Part shown: piece after piece, positions 10,800 to 22,149 of the stretch
How the letters are laid out: every line of letters starts with the position of its first letter
Numbering within the stretch: the stretch's first letter is position 1
NCBI GenBank assembly: GCA_911728435.2
Contig: OU452207.1
Span: 14,240,182 to 14,304,181 of the forward strand
Origin: Apoderus coryli
Taxonomy: Eukaryota; Arthropoda; Insecta; Coleoptera; Attelabidae
Direction: 5' to 3'
Length of the DNA: 64,000 nucleotides
Notes under the pieces: generated by a model
What the model was told of the DNA's origin: nothing
The model's input: the letters and a program-made list of their open reading frames with translations, nothing else
The model's database searches: none
Position numbers and translations under genes: made by a program

Positions 10800-12430
10800 A
10801 TTTTTAGCTCTCAATATCATATATGTAATATATGTATATATAGACTATTAGTTTCATGAACAAATTTTTTTTTAATTCCACCGGAAATACTTGTTTTTGG
10901 TCATTTTATACATAAATAAGTAGTTTTATAAAAATGTCTGTCTGCCAGTCTGTCTGTCTGTATGCACGAAAACGCAAAAACCACATAATAGATTTGAACC
11001 AAATTTGGTACAAAAATACTGTTGGAAATGGCAAGGAGCTGATTAGATTTTGGGAAACATTGAGCGTAGGCAAGGGGTTTAAAAGAGGGTACAAAAATTA
11101 AAAAATTCATAGTTCTTAAACTTATCCGAAATACTACATAATTTAATTGAATATAACCTAAAATATTGAACATAAAATATCAGACCACATTGGCGTTCGA
11201 AAATAGTGTAAAATGGGTTAAAAAATGTTTTAAAAAAACGTACTTCTTAAACATAGCAGAAATATTAACTAATTATTTATAGCTTTAATAGAATATAACC
11301 TATAAAATGTGTCATAAATAACTTACTTTCATAGGGGTTCGTAAATAGTGGAAAAGGGGTTAAAACGTAAGAAATATATATTTCCTAAACTCGAAATATG
11401 GAATAATTTGTCATAGTTGTAATAGAATATAACCTAATAAATGTTACATAAAAGAATTGGTTCACATAGGGATGTTTCCCAAATATACCAGAAAAATTGG
11501 CTAATTATATATAGCTTTGATATAAGATAACCTAAAAAATGCAGCATAAAATTTTTATTTACATAGGCGTTCGTAAATAGTAGATAAAAGGGTAAAATAA
11601 AAAAAAATGTAAAAAATTTAAATTTAACTTGTTGAATTGGTGTTAAAAATACACGACAAAAATTAATGTACCATGGCGTCCGTGAAAATTCTATAAAAAG
11701 GTCAAAAAAAATTTGTATTCGTGATAAATCAAAAACCACTTAACGGATTTTAACCACATTTGGCACGAAAATACTACAGGATATTTATAGGTGGTGATTA
11801 ATATTGAGCGTAGGCGAGGGGTTTAAAAGAGGGTTCAAAAATTTAAAAAATCATAGTTCTTGAATAATTTTTTGTGCGTTTAATGAAACATAACCTAAAA
11901 TACTTAACCTAAACAATTAGACCACATTGGCATTCGAAAAAAGTGTAAAATGGCGTTAAAAGGTTAGAAAAAACGAATTTCTTAAACATAGCAGAAATAT
12001 TCACTAGTTATTTATAGCTTTGATAGAATATAACCTAAAAAATGTGTTATAAATAACTTGTTTTCATAGGCGTTCGTAAATAGTGTAAAAGGGGTCAAAA
12101 GAAAAACATATATACTTCCTAAACTTATAATAAGAAGAATACGGAATAATTTTTCGTAGTTGTGATAGAATATAACCTAAAAAATGTTACATAAATGAAC
12201 TGGTTCACACAGGCGTTCGAAAAAGGGTCAAAAACGAAAAAAAAAATGTTTTTCCAAATATAACAGAAAAATTGGCTACTTATATGGTATAGCTTTGATA
12301 TAAGATAAGCTACAACATGCAGCATAACAATTTTGTTTACATAGGGGTTCGTAAATAGTAGAAAAGGATGCAAAATAAATTTTATAATAAAACTAAAAAA
12401 AATCAATTATTTTGCGTACAAGAACTTGGC
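10800..12430 (+). repeat. Helitron-like repeat family H, copy 1 (empty of the mariner insertion)
   Basis: Non-coding. It starts with the ATATGTAATATATG block and a (GTCT)n run (about 10935-10965), then contains diverged tandem units with recurring phrases such as CATAGGCGTTCGTAAATAG, GAATATAACCTAAAA and AACGGATTTTAACC-ACATTTGG. The last phrase resembles sequence common near the ends of insect Helitrons. It is closely similar to 28104-28141 plus 30327-31990. At 10826-10832 it shows the uninterrupted TA target at which copy 2 carries a mariner-like element. Confidence 0.75.
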
Positions 12431-13230
12431 CTAGAAGATGTGAAATCTATTTTTTTTTTCTAACTTCTATGCCCCTCTATATTTTATTTTTAAAATAAAA
12501 TTTTATTATGACAAATGAGTTTGCGGTAGATCTAGGTAGTTCATCCTATTGTTACTTGTGGGTCCTCCTGTCAAATTATGATCATGTTAAGGTTTCAAGT
12601 GCCATCATCAACAATATTTATATTTTAAACATTTTGTGTATTTCATTGTTAGAAACCCAAAAACTCAGGTGTAAAAATACTACCTAGTACATAAATATGT
12701 CGTTCTAAAATATTTTCAATTATGTAGTATTACATATATGTTGGTATTTATTTTTAATTGAAGCAGGTAGCGGGGTATTTTTATAATTTAACGAGCACAT
12801 TTAAAAAAAAAACACTATATTAGTCTTCAAAATAAAAATTTAAAGAAGTAAATAGTTATTTATTATACATATATATCATACTAGTAGGAAATGGTCATTT
12901 CATGTGAGTTTCACACTATACTTTTTCTACGACTGTTTTAATGCTTTTGAATAAATTTAACATAATTTTTAGGGAAATATTTGTTTTTCGAAACTTGCCA
13001 TTGTTAGCGTATAAGCCTAAATACGATAAATTAGAAGTATTAAATTGACTAGGTGGTGTTAAACTATATTCACTATCACTGTTTATGTGTTTCGAAATGA
13101 TCGAAATACTTAATTATAATTATTATTAATTATAAATACCAAAACTGTCAATTTGTTGTTTGTATTTTCGGCGTTGCTATCGTGATTTTTCATGCCCGCC
13201 GCTACTTTTGTCATTACCAGGAAATTTTAT
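12431..13230. other. AT-rich DNA, no gene seen
   Basis: No ORF or recognisable homology on either strand. A 63-bp hairpin and a foldback element follow directly. Confidence 0.4.
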
Positions 13231-13293
13231 CCGTGCGTAATAATATTTCGCACTAGTTGCTAGGCAACTAGTGGGAAATATTATTACGCACGG
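13231..13293. repeat. 63-bp near-perfect hairpin
   Basis: Left arm CCGTGCGTAATAATATTTCG continues with CACTAGTTGC. After a 3-base loop (TAG) the reverse complement follows to ACGCACGG, with one mismatch in about 30 pairs. The outer bases stay partly complementary beyond the arms. This is the shape of a minimal foldback/MITE relic. Confidence 0.85.
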
Positions 13294-13404
13294 GTAAATG
13301 AAAAACAGCATTACAATGTACTACATTTTCAAATCATGATTGAACATATAATAAAGGTATTTAAAAACAGTAGAAAAAGTATATTTTCGATTTATATATT
13401 TTTT

Positions 13405-14310
13405 AATTATACTTAGTCTACCACTGACACCCACTATTAATAAACAAATAATAGAATATTCTGACAGTTTGCCAAATATAACCCCAAAGTGTCATATTGA
13501 CAGTTATTTTAACTGAGATACCCATTATACTATACTACATACGTAAGCACCGTCTTATTGTTATTTCACAGGTGTTTATTTGTCAATAATAATTACAGAT
13601 GTAGCGGGTGATGATATGTTTTTAATTTTTTGTTACTTTATATTGACTTACATTTACTTAAATATGCCAGCGATGAAAAAACTCTCCAAATAAACATTGT
13701 AGAGATTTAAGTACTCTATCATTTGATATGTAACATCGGTATTTTCTATTAACAATGAAAAAAATTTGATTTTTTTAAAACTTTGACAGGCCGCCATTTT
13801 GAAATTAGCTCTCTGATTTCAATCGCCAACGAACTCACGCGATTCCATGACCTAGCCGATTTTTCAACCAAATTTTGTTTCGAGTGGTCAAAAAATGCGG
13901 CCTAGAACGTGGCGCAAAGTTTTCTATATCCCATATATATATACATATAATGTATTTATTTTGTTTTTCTTGATTTTAGGTCGATTTTTACGTAATAATT
14001 AATATTTAGTTTTTTCATCGCTGGCATATTTAAGTAAATGTAAGTCAATATAAAGTAACAAAAAATAAAAAAAATATCATCACCCGCTATACTTGTAATT
14101 ATTTTGACAAATAAACACCTGTGAAATAACAATAAGACCGTACTTACGTATGTATTATAGTATAATGGGTATTTCAGTTAAAATAACTGTCAATATGACA
14201 CTTTGTTATATTTGGCGACTGTCAGAATATTCCATTATTTGTTTATTAATAGTGGCTGTCAGTGGTAGACTAATTATAAATAAAAAATACATAAATCAAA
14301 AATCTACTTT
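13405..14310. mobile_element. Palindromic (foldback) MITE with arms of about 280 bp
   Basis: The left arm (about 13410-13690) contains TAGTCTACCACTGACA and TTGACTTACATTTACTTAAA. The right arm (about 14010-14300) is its reverse complement. The centre (about 13690-14010) contains CATTTTGAAATTAGCTCTC and an (AT)-rich stretch. The centre and right arm recur at 25765-26310. No transposase. The central 13967-14008 string is shared with the neighbouring foldback element. Confidence 0.8.
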
Positions 14311-14339
14311 TCCGACTAGCTGCCATCGGGATTTTTTTT

Positions 14340-14868
14340 TCTTGATTTTAGGTCGATTTTTACGTAATAATTAATATTCTTTCCAATTTTTTTTTTATTT
14401 TTATTTGACGTTTCGATCATTTTTTGATCTTTTTATATCAGTACATCATGAAATGATTTAAAACTATACATCGACGAGTAACAACAAAATTGACGATACA
14501 TATTTACGTTCTACATTACACTTTAAAATGTTAAGTAATTACATACAAAATCATGTCACTGGCAATTACATTGGTTTATTTATTTTTAAAATATTATTTT
14601 GATTAGAAAAATAAGAAAACCAATGTAATTTCCAGTGACATGATTTTGTATGTAATTAGTTAACATTTTAAAGTGCAATGTAGAACGTAAATATGTATCG
14701 TCAATTTTATTGGTACTCGTCGATGTATAGTTTTAATTCATTTTATGATGTACTGACATTTTTGAAAAAAGATTAAAATATGGTCGAAACGGCAAATAAA
14801 AATAAAAAAAAAATTTGGAAAGAATATTAATTATTACGTAAAAATCGACCTAAAGTCAAGAAAAAATA
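14340..14868. mobile_element. Second palindromic (foldback) element
   Basis: The first arm begins CTTGATTTTAGGTCGATTTT and runs to about 14580; the second arm, from about 14610 to 14866, is its near-complete reverse complement and ends AAATCGACCTAAAGTCAAG. Each arm carries GTCACTGG next to ACATTGGTTT. Spacer about 30 bp, no ORF. It lies directly against the previous foldback element. Confidence 0.85.
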
Positions 14869-14889
14869 AATAAATACATTATTTATAAG

Positions 14890-15121
14890 AAAAAGGTCAA
14901 AAAAAAATATATATATATATAAACAAACAAAGATAATGGTCAACTAGGTTGACAGCGTTTAGTACATCACCGATATACATGTTTGCATATATATAATATA
15001 TAAATATAATACAGAGAGAAAACGAACGTCTGTAAGTTGCAAAAAACATTCGCTTCAGGTGGGAATCGAACCCACTTCTCACGCTTTCCTGGCATTTGGT
15101 CTACCATTGAGCTACCGAGGC
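14890..15121 (-). mobile_element. tRNA-derived SINE (candidate)
   Basis: The minus-strand segment 15121-15052 folds roughly as a tRNA: 5' GCCTCGG pairs with a CTGAAGC end (one mismatch, one wobble), the A box is TAGCTCAATGGTAGA and the B box is GGTTCGATTCC, giving a pol III promoter. The anticodon loop (CAGGAAA) lacks the invariant U33, so this is unlikely to be a working tRNA. A further 150 bp of body ends in a (TA)n/poly-T tail near 14900. Boundaries are approximate. Confidence 0.6.
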
Positions 15122-15529
15122 ACGGGTGATAGTAGTGCATCAACGCGATACTATTATACCAATGTCCCCTCCAACTCACAAACGCTATGCTATTTTGTGG
15201 TTCTGCTGCTGTTTCGACATTCAGTTCGAAGGCATCAAAGACACAGACCACGTCGCAGTGTTTCTTCTATTGCATGTCCTGCACGTCGTATTAAATACAG
15301 AGAAAGAAAATATTCACTTAAAGTGAGTCAACTTGTAGTTTAATAATTTCTATATATATTATATAGAAAAGCCAATGTGTTAATTATTCTAGAAGATGTG
15401 TTGAAAATTAACTTATGTAAGTAGTCTTTTTGGCACTAAAAACTAGAATTGAGTACATAAGTCACCACACATTAAAAGAAAAAATCTAAAACTTTTATAC
15501 AACTTGCTATTGGACAGCTCTTATCCAAA

Positions 15530-15960
15530 AAGAAAATAAGCCATGTTTATAAAGTGTTTAATGGCGTTATTGATTGTCTGGACGTGCTTGGAGGATTCCA
15601 TCTGACTGTTCCTCGAATAAACTGGAGAAGTCATTTATTATTTCGTTCTGATAGAACTAGAACCAACGTTATGTTGAGGTCTCCATTGTCCACCATGTCT
15701 CGCACGTTCAATGTGGTGTGCCGGCATTGTGATTTGTTTCATGACACATTGAGACATATTTTGGCGGCCATAGAACTTGTGCTTGGTCGTAATTATTGAA
15801 TTTTATTACATGTTTATATTTTTTTATGTTTACTTCTTTATTTATATTTCTATTAATTTATTTATGTTATGTAAAGTTATCAAGTTGATTGATTGTGTTA
15901 TATATATTTATATTCTTTGTATTGTTACTTTTGTGTAATTGCATTTATTATTATTATCAC
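15530..15960 (+). pseudogene. LINE RT C-terminus and 3' UTR (CR1/jockey-type)
   Basis: Plus-strand codons to 15799 encode a C-terminal LINE domain with RTRTNVMLRSPLSTMSRTFN and CDLFHDTLRHIL. The same domain occurs in the LINE ORF ending at 40361 (RARTNVLLRSPV...CDIFNSEMREVL). The 3' UTR ends in TTATTATTATTATCAC near 15958. It is 5'-truncated. The tail is the left edge of a segmental duplication shared with 22150. Confidence 0.8.
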
Positions 15961-16395
15961 CCTGGACACGTTGCGTAGGAATCTTTCCTTACCTGTATAG
16001 TTCTGGCTAATCCGCTACCTGTTTCGGTTACTCGCGTTGCCCGTATGTTGCAAAATATCATATTGCTTTGTGGGTGGAATTCTTGAAGAAAAAAGTTACT
16101 TTCATGAGGCCCTATCTAAAATATAGGACTGTGAGAGGTGTCACCGTTTGTCTCAAAGTCTCAGTTTACAGTTTAGACTTACTGTAAATTAAATTACAGC
16201 TTAAATAGTTATTTGCTTAGTATCAAACTTTTTTAAAAATACTTAGACACCAATAATGACAAAGTAAAATATGTATGAAAAAATTAGTTAAGTGACGTTT
16301 TTAATTTTTTATTAAAAAAATCTTATTATAAAATTTCAGTATTCTTTGTAATAAAATATAATTTTACTTTTTTATCGATCAATGATAATATGATA
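15903..16395 (+). repeat. Segmental duplication, copy S1 (upstream of cnc copy 1)
   Basis: Nearly the same sequence as 22150-22806 minus its 236-bp insertion, including GGACACG...CTTTCCTTACCTG and GAGAGGTGTCACCGTTTGTC. Its right part (about 16350-16385, AATAAAATATAATTTTA...TATCGATCAAT) matches 24222-24257, next to cnc copy 3. In S1 these two parts are contiguous. In S2 they are 1.4 kb apart, with the ADE2 exon between. Confidence 0.8.
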
Positions 16396-16402
16396 TCTTC
16401 AC

Positions 16403-17752
16403 CAGAGAACAACAGAGAATATGAACTCCCACCACTTTCTATTGTCCTGTGCGAGGCAGGTGGTAACCATTTTTTAATATACTCGACAGATACGTATTTA
16501 CGTTTCATTGAAATTACAGGATAGGTAAAGAACAGGGGAGTAATAGAATTATTTTATAATAGAATTACATCTTTATTATAAAAACAAACAAACACTTTTT
16601 TACTTTTATTCATGTTTCCATATAATCATTTTATTTTTATTTATATTTTTAAAATTTCTATTGATTAATTTTAATGTATAAAATAACCTTAACCTAAAAT
16701 ATAATTTCGTAACATATTTTTTTGGGAAATTAGAACATGGATGTTCAAACTTTACATTTTTGCTTCAATTAATAAAATTATTAATAATATTGAACTAGCA
16801 ATTAAATATAGTTCAGCTCTAAAGAAAAAAAAAGTGTAATTGATTACGGGAAAATATAAATGTATTAATTTTAGATAGAGTAAAATAAAATTGTTCTAAT
16901 TTATACAATAGGTCTACCGATTTTCAATTCCTTAAGTATAATTGAGAATGTATTATATTTTACCTGTTTATGGCCTTCAGAAAAACAACGCAAGCACACA
17001 TGTTGGGAATTTCCCATTATATGCCTACAAAACATGCCCTCCAATAAAGGCAATAAAACCTGAGACGTGAATTTACTACCTGGTAATATCTATAATAGTT
17101 AAAATATGTAATTCAAATTTAATAAACACTGTCAGAATTTAATAGAATTTTTGCACTCATCTAGTAAGACTTAAGATGTATTGGACTTTTATCGGCAAAT
17201 AGACTGAACCAAGTTATAAAAGATGAGACCCATTGTGCGAAATTAAGCGATGTTATTCATGTTTTTTAAAAAATTTGTGTGATTTTTTTAGGCAAGTAAG
17301 CTCAATCTTTTAAACAGTTTGTTTAGAAATATTTGTTTTTCAAAATAACAATTAGTAATTTGATTTAATGTACCTATGTGATATTATTTGAATGTAATTT
17401 TATATGCATCTAATTCAAATACTACATAAATATCTTACCTTTTATTATCCATCGGGAAACTAAAGAATGATAAATTGCAATTCTTCGCAGCACACATCAT
17501 TCCGCCTCTGCTTTTTTGCATTTCAAAATAAACAATATCACTATCAAAAGTTTATAAAACAAAAACACACAATATAACTACATAACACATAGAATACTAC
17601 GGCACTGGAAAACAAATCATTTGAAATGGCAAAGCACAAATAAAATATCCCGACGACAATGAGAGTATAAGAAAACATGGCGATTTTGAGTGCGCAATTA
17701 TATGCGCAATCTCTTCTCCCACCAGCAAGATCACATTCTCTGTTGTTCTCTG
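16403..17752. mobile_element. 1.35-kb terminal-inverted-repeat element, hAT-like by ends
   Basis: The ends are perfect inverted repeats (CAGAGAACAACAGAGAAT at left, its complement at right), with further imperfect matching inside (CTCCCACCA / TGGTGGGAG). The flanks repeat TCTTCAC (16396-16402 and 17753-17759). CAGAG-type ends and a 7-8 bp duplication suggest hAT. No transposase ORF survives; the interior is AT-rich, so it is non-autonomous or decayed. It separates segment S1 from cnc copy 1. Confidence 0.7.
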
Positions 17753-17808
17753 TCTTCACCTCTCGAAACAAAGGAAATGGCCGTTCTAAAAAATCTATTT
17801 TGTTCTAG

Positions 17809-18751
17809 GAATGTACACAATGCGCATGCTAGATGCAAACCCCATAAGCAATTTGAGTATGAATGGTACCACACCAAGTTCAAATGCTATGTCCAGACAC
17901 GATATGGAATGCTTAGATACATCTAGTGCTGTTAGTTCTATGGGTTCCGAACGTGTACCATCACTGTCACATAGTGAATGGTGTGATGCGGGATCAGACT
18001 CTGGTCATACAACTAATGGCGAACATTATGTGAGAGATTACAATAAATTCAGACCTTACGACTACAGCTACTCCAGTCGTCAGTTAAATGCTAGTATTGG
18101 TAGTCCTGACGCTTCTAGATTACTGCCCGTAGCACAGAAAAAACATCAAATGTATGGAAAAAGATACTTCCAAGATCAAGGAGCTGCTAGTGCTGTACAC
18201 CAACCGCACAGACCAATTAAGTATGAATATCACAACCTGAAGGCACCGTGGATCAACAAATTACTGAAATGAAATACTCAAGCCAAATGGATTTTAATAG
18301 ACATCCTATTGTTAAAAATAATATCGATCATATTCAACACAACCATTCCTATCATTTACCAGCTGAAAACCACCTATTTCTAGAGATAAACAAAAACACG
18401 TAAATCATCTGAAGAGGAACATTTGACAAGAGATCAAAAAGAGCACGAGCTCTTAACGTATCAATAATGGTTGATGACATTATTAATTTACCTATGGATG
18501 AGTTCAATGAACGACTATCAAAATACGATTTAAGTGAAGCACAACTTAATCTAATCAGAGATATTCGCCGATGAGGAAAAACCAGCACAAAACTGTGAAA
18601 ACGAAAATTGGATCAAATATTAAGTCTTGCCGATGAAGTCAAAGAAATGAGAGATAGGAAACTAAGACTCATGAATGACCATGAATTTGTTGTAAATGGA
18701 TGTAAACGTTTGAAAGAAAAATGTCAACAACTCTATAGGCATGTATTTCAG
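17809..18751 (+). pseudogene. cnc: cap-n-collar (CNC bZIP transcription factor) exon fragment, copy 1
   Basis: An exon-like segment with a splice acceptor (TTCTAG, 17803-17808) and donor (GTAAAT at 18752). It encodes the C-terminal part of the CNC bZIP factor: an acidic/serine-rich stretch, the YVRDYNKFRPYDYSYSSRQ block, the CNC domain (PMDEFNERLSKYDLSEAQLN, about 18490-18550), a damaged basic region and a leucine zipper (LDQILSLADEVKEMRDRKLR...). Disablements: frame loss after about 18230, a stop at the start of the basic region (RR-stop-GK) and a second stop with a small deletion where the DNA-binding residues should be. CNC factors bind antioxidant-response or Hox-cofactor sites as dimers; this copy cannot. 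Confidence 0.9.
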
Positions 18752-19623
18752 GTAAATAAATGTTTAACAATTAATTAATTAATTAATAGAAGTATATTTC
18801 TAGTAATATTATTATGAATATATTGTTGTGAGAGATTACAATAAATTCAGACCTTACGACTACAGCTACTCCAGTCGTCAGTTAAATGCTAGTATTGGTA
18901 GTCCTGACGCTTCTAGATTACTGCCCGTAGCACAGAAAAAACATCAAATGTATGGAAAAAGATACTTCCAAGATCAAGGAGCTGCTAGTGCTGTACACCA
19001 ACCGCACAGACCAATTAAGTATGAATATCACAACCTGAAGGCACCGTGGATCAACAAATTACTGAAATGAAATACTCAAGCCAAATGGATTTTAATAGAC
19101 ATCCTATTGTTAAAAATAATATCGATCATATTCAACACAACCATTCCTATCATTTACCAGCTGAAAACCACCTATTTCTAGAGATAAACAAAAACACGTA
19201 AATCATCTGAAGAGGAACATTTGACAAGAGATCAAAAAGAGCACGAGCTCTTAACGTATCAATAATGGTTGATGACATTATTAATTTACCTATGGATGAG
19301 TTCAATGAACGACTATCAAAATACGATTTAAGTGAAGCACAACTTAATCTAATCAGAGATATTCGCCGATGAGGAAAAACCAGCACAAAACTGTGAAAAC
19401 GAAAATTGGATCAAATATTAAGTCTTGCCGATGAAGTCAAAGAAATGAGAGATAGGAAACTAAGACTCATGAATGACCATGAATTTGTTGTAAATGGATG
19501 TAAACGTTTGAAAGAAAAATGTCAACAACTCTATAGGCATGTATTTCAGGTAAATAAATGTTTAACAATTAATTAATTAATTAATAGAAGTATATTTCTA
19601 GTAATATTATTATGAATATATTG
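18028..19623 (+). repeat. 798-bp perfect tandem duplication within the cnc fragment
   Basis: The unit 18028-18825 is followed directly by a second copy, 18826-19623. The encoded peptides on both strands are identical and I found no mismatch by eye. The unit holds most of the cnc exon plus 74 bp of the following intron. Either very recent or an assembly duplication. Confidence 0.9.
18826..19549 (+). pseudogene. cnc: cap-n-collar exon fragment, copy 2 (tandem duplicate)
   Basis: Second copy of the CNC and leucine-zipper coding sequence, with the same stops and frameshifts as copy 1. It lacks the first about 220 bp of the exon and its splice acceptor, because the duplication began inside the exon. 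The donor GTAAAT at 19550 is kept. That the disablements are shared shows the duplication happened after copy 1 had already decayed. Confidence 0.9.
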
Positions 19624-20142
19624 TTTCCAATTTTAACATGATCACAGATCTGGTAGGTAGTTAGAAAACTCAATAATCAGAACCTCAAATTGTTAATATA
19701 CAAACAGCCCTGAACTAGTACCTGCTAAGGAAACTCTATATTATGTTAATGAATTAAAAAAAGAAACATGATAGAACAAAGTGATACACAAAACTAACAT
19801 TGTCTAAGAGATATACCAATTTCTTTTCAACCAATCCGTGTGCAAAAAAAGTCTTATTGGTTTAGATCGCAGAGTAAGAAATTTGTCAGACTCTTGAATC
19901 TAGGGAAGAATGCATATAAAAAGCAAAAGACACCCTCACCATGAACAACTATCCAATTCAATTCATAAATAAAATTGAACTAGAACTCACGACTCCCCAA
20001 AATAATACCCCAAAAAATAAATCAGTAAATAATATATTACTATTAGTTCTCAAGAAGTAGTCCATCTAATGGCGTTGTATATATGTTTCAACTATCGATT
20101 TGAGAAGTTAAATTCAGTTTATTAAATACATTTATTTTGCAG
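19624..20142. other. Intergenic AT-rich DNA
   Basis: Nothing recognised on either strand. It ends in a splice-acceptor-like TTTTGCAG before the first eya exon. Confidence 0.4.
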
Positions 20143-22130
20143 AGTGTTGAATACGGAACCTACGGTACATCATATTCCGATACACAAACCTCACAATATG
20201 CTTCAAGTTACTACGCTCTCAAACATATTACCGTATGTCAGCTCACCTAGTTCTAGTGGTAGTATAGGACCGTCAACGTATCAATTAGCATCTGCGTCTG
20301 TATCAGGTAAATATTTACTACGATATCCAAGGATCCAATAATTAATTGTTTTTCTATAAAAAGTCTAGGGACACATTACTCTGTGCCTTCGGTTGATGGC
20401 TATGTAAAAAGAAGATATAATGGTGACGTTCCTTTTATATCACATTTCATATAATTTCAAACAACTACAATTTATTGTACGTTCCATTTCCAAAGCTAAT
20501 TTCGTTTTAACATTCATAAATATTTCAAATGCATCAGTAATCTCAAATCAGATAAACTGATGTAAGGGGTAAAGGCAACGCACCAGACCTATTATGAATG
20601 AATATTGAAGTAATACATAACCTTTAATTTCTATGTGATTTATGTTGTTTACATTTAAATTATATTTTATTTTGTTTTGGTATTATATTATAATACATGC
20701 AACTAAAACCAATAATGTTAATTAATAGCTTTTAGCGTGCAGCACAATGTTATTGTTATTGTGTCTTACGGTTCTCTTACGTGGTTCCCAGTGTGTACAA
20801 TGATTCAGAGATTGGAGAACAGTTCCTGAACCTAAGTTACAACTCTTTTAAAAAAAAGGATCGATTGCTCTTTAATAGTGGATAATGGGGTTAATTTTCT
20901 AGTATATTTATGTCATTTTAATTTTATATGGGAGTGGGTCTCTTTAGTTTTAGTTGTAGTTTACTGTATTATTATATGCTTATTGTTATGAATATATTAT
21001 TATATGCTTAGTGTTATGAATAATGATGTATTGTAAAACATACATGCTCGGTTAACAAAACACCTTTGCTGCCCTTCGCCGAGTTAAAAATAAACACGTT
21101 TCTATTCTATTCTATATAGTGATACCAGTGACTCGGACTCTTCTGGTATTATTGTTTTCCGTTTGCTATCGTGCATTTGTTATTTTTATTGTCTTACAGA
21201 GAGTCTATCAAATGGTATTTCACTGGCAGACGGCCACACATCACCATTGAAAATAGTTGGTAGTAATAGTGCCAGAAGATCAAGGGATTCATCAGGCAGT
21301 TTAGGCTCAGAGACGCGAAGTTCGCGTGGCAGATGTCGAATAACGAATACGGTATCACCCACGACACCTGAATCAACGACTGATAGAGTTTTTATTTGGG
21401 ATTTGGATGATACTATAATTATATTTCACAGTTTGTTAACGGGTAGTTACGCCAGCAAATATCAAAAGGTTTCTACATTAAGATGTCTATTGTATTATTA
21501 TTAATAATAATCGTTTGTGTTTTTTTTAAAGGATACACAAAGTGTCGTTCAATTAGGATTCAAAATGGAAGAAATGGTTTTTAATTTAGCCGATACGCAT
21601 TCTTTCTTCCAACGATATTGAGGTGAGCTGGACAATTTTACTGGTACATTATAACCCTCTCACATAATGATTTTATTTTTAGGAATGCGACCAAGTACAT
21701 ATAGACGACGTTTCGTCAGATGATAACGGTCAGGATTTGAGTAACTACAATTTTACCACAGACGGATGTCATGCGTCTGCTACAGGTGGCGGTAATTTGT
21801 GTTTACCTACTGGGATGAGCGGTGGGGTTGATTGGATGCGAAAATTGGCCGTCCGGTATAGGAAAATTAAAGAAACATATAACAACTGTAGAAATAGGTA
21901 ACATTAGTAAACAGTACTTGAACGTTTAATACAATTTCCTGAATTATATTTGGTTTTAGTGTAGGAGGTCTGCTAGGCTCCAGTTGATGTTTGAAATTGT
22001 TTAATTCGCGTAGTAATTGTGTAAATGTTTTGGTGACCATAACGCAGTAGATACCAGCATTAGAAAAAGTATTATTGTTTGGACTAGGAAACGTGTGCCC
22101 TATTGATAATATATTCGGCAACAAAAATAG
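20143..22130 (+). pseudogene. eya: eyes absent (EYA transcriptional coactivator/phosphatase), five decayed exons
   Basis: Exons with AG/GT borders at 20143-20306, 21200-21468, 21532-21622, 21683-21897 and 21960-22130. Exon 1 encodes the Tyr/Ser-rich N-terminal part (GTYGTSYSDTQTSQYAS, then in another frame YVSSPSSSGSIGPSTYQLAS). Exon 2 enters the EYA domain with the phosphatase motif [17 protein letters not shown] (DxDxT kept). Exon 3 has MEEMVFNLADTH, exon 4 has [20 protein letters not shown] and exon 5 has NCVNVLVT and KVLLFGLGN. Breaks: a frameshift in exon 1, a 1-base shift at the end of exon 3, and in exon 5 a stop, a deletion of roughly 20-25 codons after VGGLLG and another stop. Introns are kept, so it is a DNA-level copy. 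The end of the EYA domain is absent. Confidence 0.93.
20600..21117 (+). repeat. Possible LINE 3' tail inside the eya intron
   Basis: The stretch ending AATAAACACG-TTTCTATTCTATTC looks like a non-LTR 3' end with a short repeat tail; a duplicated ATTATATGCTTAKTGTTATGAATA lies at about 20970-21030. No coding sequence supports it. Weak call. Confidence 0.3.
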
Positions 22131-22149
22131 GTACGTAATGTTTTTTTCT

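Noticed and set aside
10906..12406. Hydrophobic minus-strand ORFs in the H repeat
   Set aside because: Phe/Ile/Tyr-rich products of AT-rich tandem repeat sequence; no domain, and not kept in the second copy.
15052..15121. A functional tRNA gene on the minus strand
   Set aside because: U33 is absent from the anticodon loop, stems have mismatches and a SINE-like body follows.
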